Source: an uncultured Muribaculaceae bacterium (GTDB lineage Bacteria; Bacteroidota; Bacteroidia; Bacteroidales; Muribaculaceae). From it: DNA of 19,748 nt. The position numbers and the translations under genes were made by a program. Location: contig CAKTOT010000035.1 in NCBI GenBank assembly GCA_934590135.1, positions 1 through 19,748 of the forward strand, given 5' to 3'. Under the pieces are notes generated by a model. That model saw nothing but the letters and a program-made list of their open reading frames with translations. It was not told where the DNA came from and ran no database searches. Shown one piece after another: positions 15,461 to 19,748 of the stretch; position 1 is the stretch's first letter, and each line of letters starts with the position of its first letter.

Positions 15461-18400
15461 ATGCTTAGACGCATTCTACTTTCACTCACGGCATACGCCT
15501 TGGCCATATCAAGCACAACAGCCAATGCCACAGCATTCTACGAGGGCTTTGAAGCCTATCAGACGGGGTCATATACAGCGACATCCGTCAAGGGAGACGC
15601 CTGCAATTGGACCCTGTCCAACGCGGGAGTCTACACCGATGCGACCAACTCGTATCAGGGTACACGCTCACTGAGATTAGGTTCTAATTCCACCAGTTCT
15701 GCCTCTATGGCCGAAGACAAGGCTGACGGGGCATCTTCCATATCCTTCTACGGGCGTACATGGTCTACCGGAGACGGCACTGCCACCATCGAGGTGCAAT
15801 ACTCAACCGACAACGGCTCTACGTGGACCACGGCCGGAACAGCGAGTCTCAGCACAACTACATACACGAAGTATTCGTACAACGTAAACAAGGCCGGGAA
15901 CATACGCGTACGCTTACAACAGACAGCCGGAAAGCGTGCATTGATAGACAATATAAGTATCACCGACTACACTGAGTCTATATCCGCCTCGTTCAGCTCC
16001 CCGGTGAATGGTTCGACCGTCAATTTCGGCAACTGCACTGCCAACACCTCCGTTCAGCAGTCTATAATCGTGAAAGGCTCGGGAATTACCTCGGCCACGA
16101 CAGTCACAGTATCGGGCACGGGGTTTTCCGTCAATACGTCAAGCCTTAGCGCTGCAAAAGTCAACTCAGCTTCCGGCGCAATAGTCCAGGCAAATTTCAA
16201 AGGCGCAAACGGAGGCACATACACCGGAAAACTCACCCTTACAAATGGTAGTACGACCATAAATGTTACGCTCAAAGCCACAGTGTCCGGGTCATCGACA
16301 TCCACAGACGCCGTGTTCACGTCCCCGACAAACGGCTCGATAATTGACTTCGGTTCCGTCACAGCAAATACCACCGCACAACAGTCCGTAGTGGTCAAAG
16401 GCTCCGGGTTCACCGGCGCAACCACCGTGAGCGTTTCCGGCTCAGGCTTTACGGCCGGGGCGACAAGCCTCAGCGCCGCTAAGGTGAATTCCTCTGCCGG
16501 CGCAATCGTACAATTATACTTCAAGGGCTCGAACGGAAGTTCTTACACCGGGACACTGAAATTGACAAACGGCAACGCCACGACCAAAGTCACGCTCAAA
16601 GCGATCGTTAGCGGATCAACAAGCACCGATGCGGCCGGCTACACATCCCCTACGAGCGGCTCGACCATAGATTTAGGCTCCGTATCCTTAAATAAAACCC
16701 TGACAACCACAGTCGTGGTCAAAGGCACAGGCTTCACCGGGGCGACCACCATCGCGGTGTCAGGCACAGGCTTCTCGGCCGGAGCTACCACTCTGTCCGC
16801 AGCCAAAGTCAACTCAACCACCGGCGCAAAATTACAGGTAAACTTCAAGAGTGCAAGCGCCGGGACATTCAACGGCACTCTCAAACTCACTTCCGGGACA
16901 CTGACGCGCACTGTCTCACTGACGGCCAAAGCGGCATCTGACACCCCAAGCACCGACCCGGGCACATCTTCAGACGGCTCGTCCTCGGGCGGCGCAACCT
17001 CCGACAATATTCCCTCAGGATATTATTCGACGTGCGCCGACAAGTACGGCGCCACGCTCCTGTCAGCCCTGTGCTCAAAGATTTCGTCACATACAGCCAT
17101 CAGCTACTCCGGCCTCTGGTCGGCGTTCAAAGATACCGACACAAAGGACAACGGCAAGATATGGGACATGTATTCCACCAAGGAATTCACGTACAGCACC
17201 AATCAATGCGGCACCTACACCAAGATTGGAGACTGCTACAACCGCGAACACTCCTTCCCTAAAAGCTGGTTCAAAGACGCAACGCCGATGTATACCGACC
17301 TTTTCCATATATACCCGACAGACGGCTACGTCAACAACCAGCGCTCAAACTATCCATTCGGCGAATGTAGCGGCGGAACTTACGTCGCTTCGTCTGGAAG
17401 CGTAAAGCCGCTCGGCAAACTCGGCAAGTCCACCGTCTCGGGATACACCGGCACTGTATGGGAACCGGATGATGAGTATAAAGGCGATTTTGCCCGCACT
17501 TATTTCTATATGGTAACCGCATACAATGATAAAATACCTAATTGGTCATCCGAAATGCTTGACGGCAGTAAGTACCCCGGATTCACTTCCTGGGCCGTGA
17601 CAATGCTGCTCAACTGGAATTCTCTCGACCCGGTAAGCCAAAAGGAGATAGACCGCAACGAGGCCGTATACGCCAAGCAGAAAAATCGCAATCCGTTCAT
17701 CGACCACCCCGAGCTCGCCGACTACATCTGGGGCGCCAAAAAGACCTCGGCCTGGACCGAAGGAGCCGCATCAGCCACCGCAACATTCAGCTACCCGGCT
17801 GATGGTAGCACTATCTCGTTCGGAACAACCGCAACCGGGTCTACCAACGAAAAAATCCTAAAAATCAAAGGCACCGGGCTCGGCAGCAATATCACCGCAT
17901 CGGTCGAAGGCGAGGGTTTTGAATCCGCCGAAGTCATCAAGAGCACAGACACTGCAGACAGCCAAGCACTTGCAACGCCCATGGCCGAAACTGCGGAAAG
18001 CGGCGATGACACAGACACCGGAATACGCGTACGCATAGTGTTCAGCCCCATAGTTGCCGCCAATTACACCGGCAAGCTGATACTGACAGATGGTAATGCC
18101 GTAAGCAATATCACACTCACAAGTGAGACTCTGGACGGACTGCCCGCCGCCCCGGCCGAGGAAGTGACCGATAATACATTTGTCGCACGCTGGGTAGACG
18201 TCGGCGATGCATTCGCCGACGGCACATATCGCCTTGATGTTGCCGACGCCAACGGTTCTATCGAAGGCTTCCCGGTATATGTGGACGCAGATGCTCTTAC
18301 CTACGAAGTCTCGGGCCTTGACGCCGGCACCAAATATACATACAGCCTAACCTCTCAGACAACGCAAAGCAATATTGTAACCGTCACGACGCTCGAAGCG

Positions 18401-19393
18401 CAGCCGTCAATATTCTTCGTCTACGACCCGACGGAAATGTCATTGACGACTAAGGCGATGACACCCTCCGACGTCGTGGAAATCCTCTGCGAAGGCGCGA
18501 ACCTCACCGATGACATCACCTTTACGGTCACAGCCCCGTTTGAAGTAAGTATCAACGGCGCTGACTGGAACAACTCGGTCACCGCGCCACGTACAGCCGA
18601 GTCCGTCTACGTAAGACTCGGAGCAACATCTCCGGGCGAATACCTTACATCTCTCAAAGTTACCTCCGGCAAATACTTCAACGATGCCATCACCATCCAA
18701 GGCACGGCAACAGCCGACGCCCTCATCGAAGATTTCGAGAAAGAGCAGACAAACGTCGCCAACTATAACGACAAGTCTTACGAAGGCAGCGCCGCGACAT
18801 GGGACCTCCACGATGCCGGAATATGGAGCACGGACACCTCCTACGAAGGCAAGTACTGCCTGCGCTTCGGCAAGACCGCCGACAGCTCGATTGAGCAAGC
18901 CTCGCTTACCCAAGGAGGCCTGAGCCGCGTATCATTCTATGCCCGCAAATGGAGCGCAAACGAGAAAGATGCCACCATCGAGATACAATACTCCACCGAC
19001 GAAAGCGGTACTTGGATTACAATAGGAACATTCGACATTACCTCGGTTGATTACACCTGCTTCACGGCGGAGAAAACGATTTCCAGCCCGATGAAAATAC
19101 GCATTTCACAAACCGCCGGCGCCCGTATGCTCCTTGACAACATCGAAATCAAGGCCTATTCATCGGTTTCCGCAGCCAACGATATCCGGCAGTCGGGCGT
19201 ATCCATCACCCCCGTCCCGGGCGGCGTCCAAGTCGTGACCGACGCCGAAACGCCCGTCAGCATCTACACCATTGACGGCATCATCCTCGTAAATGCCGAG
19301 CCCGTCCAAGGCTGCCGGACCTTCACCATCCCCTCCGCCGGCCTCTACATCATCGCCGCCGGCGACATCATCCGCCGCCTCGTCCTCAGATAA
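15461..19393 (+). CDS. Secreted multidomain endonuclease I protein with type IX-like C-terminal tail
   Basis: 1310 aa. A signal peptide (M-L-R-R-I-L-L-S-L-T..., cleavage near A-N-A at 21-23) is followed by a jelly-roll-like domain (about 26-170). Three near-identical Ig-like repeats (about 173-492) each contain S-A-A-K-V-N-S. A Ser/Thr/Gly linker leads to an endonuclease I domain (about 520-760). There C-Y-N-R-E596-H597-S-F-P gives the His-metal finger, with H-I-Y-P-T-D-G-Y-V-N and Q-R-S-N630-Y-P-F-G-E after it. A diverged fourth Ig-like repeat (about 773-890), an Fn3-like domain (about 893-978), a fifth repeat (about 979-1083), a second jelly-roll copy (about 1086-1233) and a terminal tail (about 1245-1310, with G-L-Y-I-I and R-R-L-V-L-R) complete it. 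EndoI enzymes are non-specific DNases, so extracellular DNA digestion for nutrient gain or biofilm turnover is likely. Type IX secretion is inferred from the tail. Confidence 0.93.
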   Translation: MLRRILLSLTAYALAISSTTANATAFYEGFEAYQTGSYTATSVKGDACNWTLSNAGVYTDATNSYQGTRSLRLGSNSTSSASMAEDKADGASSISFYGRTWSTGDGTATIEVQYSTDNGSTWTTAGTASLSTTTYTKYSYNVNKAGNIRVRLQQTAGKRALIDNISITDYTESISASFSSPVNGSTVNFGNCTANTSVQQSIIVKGSGITSATTVTVSGTGFSVNTSSLSAAKVNSASGAIVQANFKGANGGTYTGKLTLTNGSTTINVTLKATVSGSSTSTDAVFTSPTNGSIIDFGSVTANTTAQQSVVVKGSGFTGATTVSVSGSGFTAGATSLSAAKVNSSAGAIVQLYFKGSNGSSYTGTLKLTNGNATTKVTLKAIVSGSTSTDAAGYTSPTSGSTIDLGSVSLNKTLTTTVVVKGTGFTGATTIAVSGTGFSAGATTLSAAKVNSTTGAKLQVNFKSASAGTFNGTLKLTSGTLTRTVSLTAKAASDTPSTDPGTSSDGSSSGGATSDNIPSGYYSTCADKYGATLLSALCSKISSHTAISYSGLWSAFKDTDTKDNGKIWDMYSTKEFTYSTNQCGTYTKIGDCYNREHSFPKSWFKDATPMYTDLFHIYPTDGYVNNQRSNYPFGECSGGTYVASSGSVKPLGKLGKSTVSGYTGTVWEPDDEYKGDFARTYFYMVTAYNDKIPNWSSEMLDGSKYPGFTSWAVTMLLNWNSLDPVSQKEIDRNEAVYAKQKNRNPFIDHPELADYIWGAKKTSAWTEGAASATATFSYPADGSTISFGTTATGSTNEKILKIKGTGLGSNITASVEGEGFESAEVIKSTDTADSQALATPMAETAESGDDTDTGIRVRIVFSPIVAANYTGKLILTDGNAVSNITLTSETLDGLPAAPAEEVTDNTFVARWVDVGDAFADGTYRLDVADANGSIEGFPVYVDADALTYEVSGLDAGTKYTYSLTSQTTQSNIVTVTTLEAQPSIFFVYDPTEMSLTTKAMTPSDVVEILCEGANLTDDITFTVTAPFEVSINGADWNNSVTAPRTAESVYVRLGATSPGEYLTSLKVTSGKYFNDAITIQGTATADALIEDFEKEQTNVANYNDKSYEGSAATWDLHDAGIWSTDTSYEGKYCLRFGKTADSSIEQASLTQGGLSRVSFYARKWSANEKDATIEIQYSTDESGTWITIGTFDITSVDYTCFTAEKTISSPMKIRISQTAGARMLLDNIEIKAYSSVSAANDIRQSGVSITPVPGGVQVVTDAETPVSIYTIDGIILVNAEPVQGCRTFTIPSAGLYIIAAGDIIRRLVLR
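15977..16936 (+). repeat. Three tandem repeats of about 105-110 codons encoding Ig-like domains
   Basis: Units lie at about 15977-16306, 16307-16630 and 16631-16936. Each encodes the order S-P-x-x-G-S, F/L-G-S/N, V-V-K-G-x-G-F/I-T, V-S-G-x-G-F, S-A-A-K-V-N-S, F-K, G-T-L-K-L-T. Unit boundaries are approximate. The copies are close enough for recombination to change copy number. Confidence 0.8.
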
Positions 19394-19417
19394 CCACACA
19401 GACCATACTATAAATAG

Positions 19418-19451
19418 AAAAGGGCTGCGCCGATTTTGACGCAGCCTTTTT
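19418..19451. terminator. Bidirectional hairpin terminator between convergent genes
   Basis: Stem GGCTGCG (19423-19429) and CGCAGCC (19440-19446) with a 10-base loop. A T5 run follows at 19447-19451 on the plus strand and A4 at 19418-19421 provides a T-run on the minus strand. It sits 24 bases after the nuclease gene's stop and past the end of the minus-strand gene at 19492, so it can serve both. Confidence 0.85.
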
Positions 19452-19491
19452 CTATTGTTTATATTACGTGATGAGATGTACCCTTTGTTTA

Positions 19492-19748
19492 TTATTGAAC
19501 AAGGAGGCGATACGGCTTGCCGGCGCATCCACGAACTTTAATTCTCGTAGCGATTGAGTAGTCTTTCCCTGCCGGAACAACAACAACAACCCTGCTCGCA
19601 ACAGGTTGGTCGTCAATATATACTACAACAGTCGCTCTTTGATCTGCATCCTGAGGACAACTCACTCCCACTTGAAACGAGCCGGTAAATTCACTTGAGT
19701 CTATAGTGCCGGCATAAGATGTCAATGAGAATTGACATACTTGAGGTG
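19492..19748 (-). CDS. 3' end of an unrecognised minus-strand gene, 5' end outside window
   Basis: The frame is open from the right edge to TAA (19492-19494); the TTG at 19725 is probably internal because residues upstream (P-Q-V-C-Q-F-S) continue the same style. The last 83 or so residues alternate hydrophobic and polar (A-T-V-V-V-Y-I-D-D-Q-P-V-A, V-V-V-V-V-P-A-G-K-D-Y), which fits a beta-sandwich. Three cysteines are visible (Q-V-C, V-S-C-P, R-G-C-A), suggesting an exported, disulphide-containing protein. I do not recognise the family. It converges on the nuclease gene and shares its terminator. Confidence 0.6.
   Translation of the reverse strand, partial: PQVCQFSLTSYAGTIDSSEFTGSFQVGVSCPQDADQRATVVVYIDDQPVASRVVVVVPAGKDYSIATRIKVRGCAGKPYRLLVQ

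Noticed and set aside
15977..16936. Regular repeats considered as a CRISPR-like array
   Set aside because: Units are over 300 bases, in frame and encode Ig-like domains.

Overview
The window looks like a chromosomal segment of a gut-type Bacteroidota, probably order Bacteroidales (a Muribaculaceae-like genome would fit, but the sequence does not prove it). The signs are -7 promoter boxes of the TAnnTTTG type, near absence of Shine-Dalgarno sequences, a lipoprotein whose mature N-terminus is CSDDDD (the Bacteroidota surface-export pattern), a secreted protein with a C-terminal tail resembling type IX sorting domains, and moderate-to-high GC with intergenic AT-rich stretches.

Layout. 1-1016 is the 3' part of an alpha/beta hydrolase (monoacylglycerol lipase/S33 type) cut by the left edge. 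1045-4421 is an AT-richer, translationally coupled pair: a RecQ-family helicase fused to a C-terminal ComF-type phosphoribosyltransferase, then a DprA-like protein. 4582-7308 is a tightly packed three-gene operon (two rhomboid-family membrane proteins and a membrane-anchored endonuclease/exonuclease/phosphatase protein) behind its own promoter. 7517-8098 encodes the tRNA t6A enzyme TsaC from a near-leaderless promoter. 8235-9668 is a polyprenyl-phosphate sugar-1-phosphate transferase and 9693-11501 a ClC chloride transporter with CBS domains. A convergent gap with imperfect direct repeats and a terminator hairpin separates these from a minus-strand lipoprotein gene (11817-12293). This gene is divergent from a P2B-type calcium ATPase (12539-15202). 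A perfect 27-bp inverted repeat follows the ATPase. 15461-19393 is a 1310-residue secreted endonuclease I protein with many beta-sandwich repeats. A hairpin terminator separates it from the 3' end of an unrecognised minus-strand gene at the right edge.

Most of the window is core Bacteroidales metabolism and envelope biology. The exception is the RecQ-ComF / DprA pair. It joins, in two coupled genes, three activities otherwise known from DNA uptake and recombination (a DNA helicase, a ComFC-like PRTase and DprA). It also differs from its neighbours in base composition. By its partners it resembles the ShosTA type of toxin-antitoxin/anti-phage locus (PRTase plus DprA-like protein), with a RecQ helicase added. 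This is my main candidate for an under-described system; the function is inferred, not shown.
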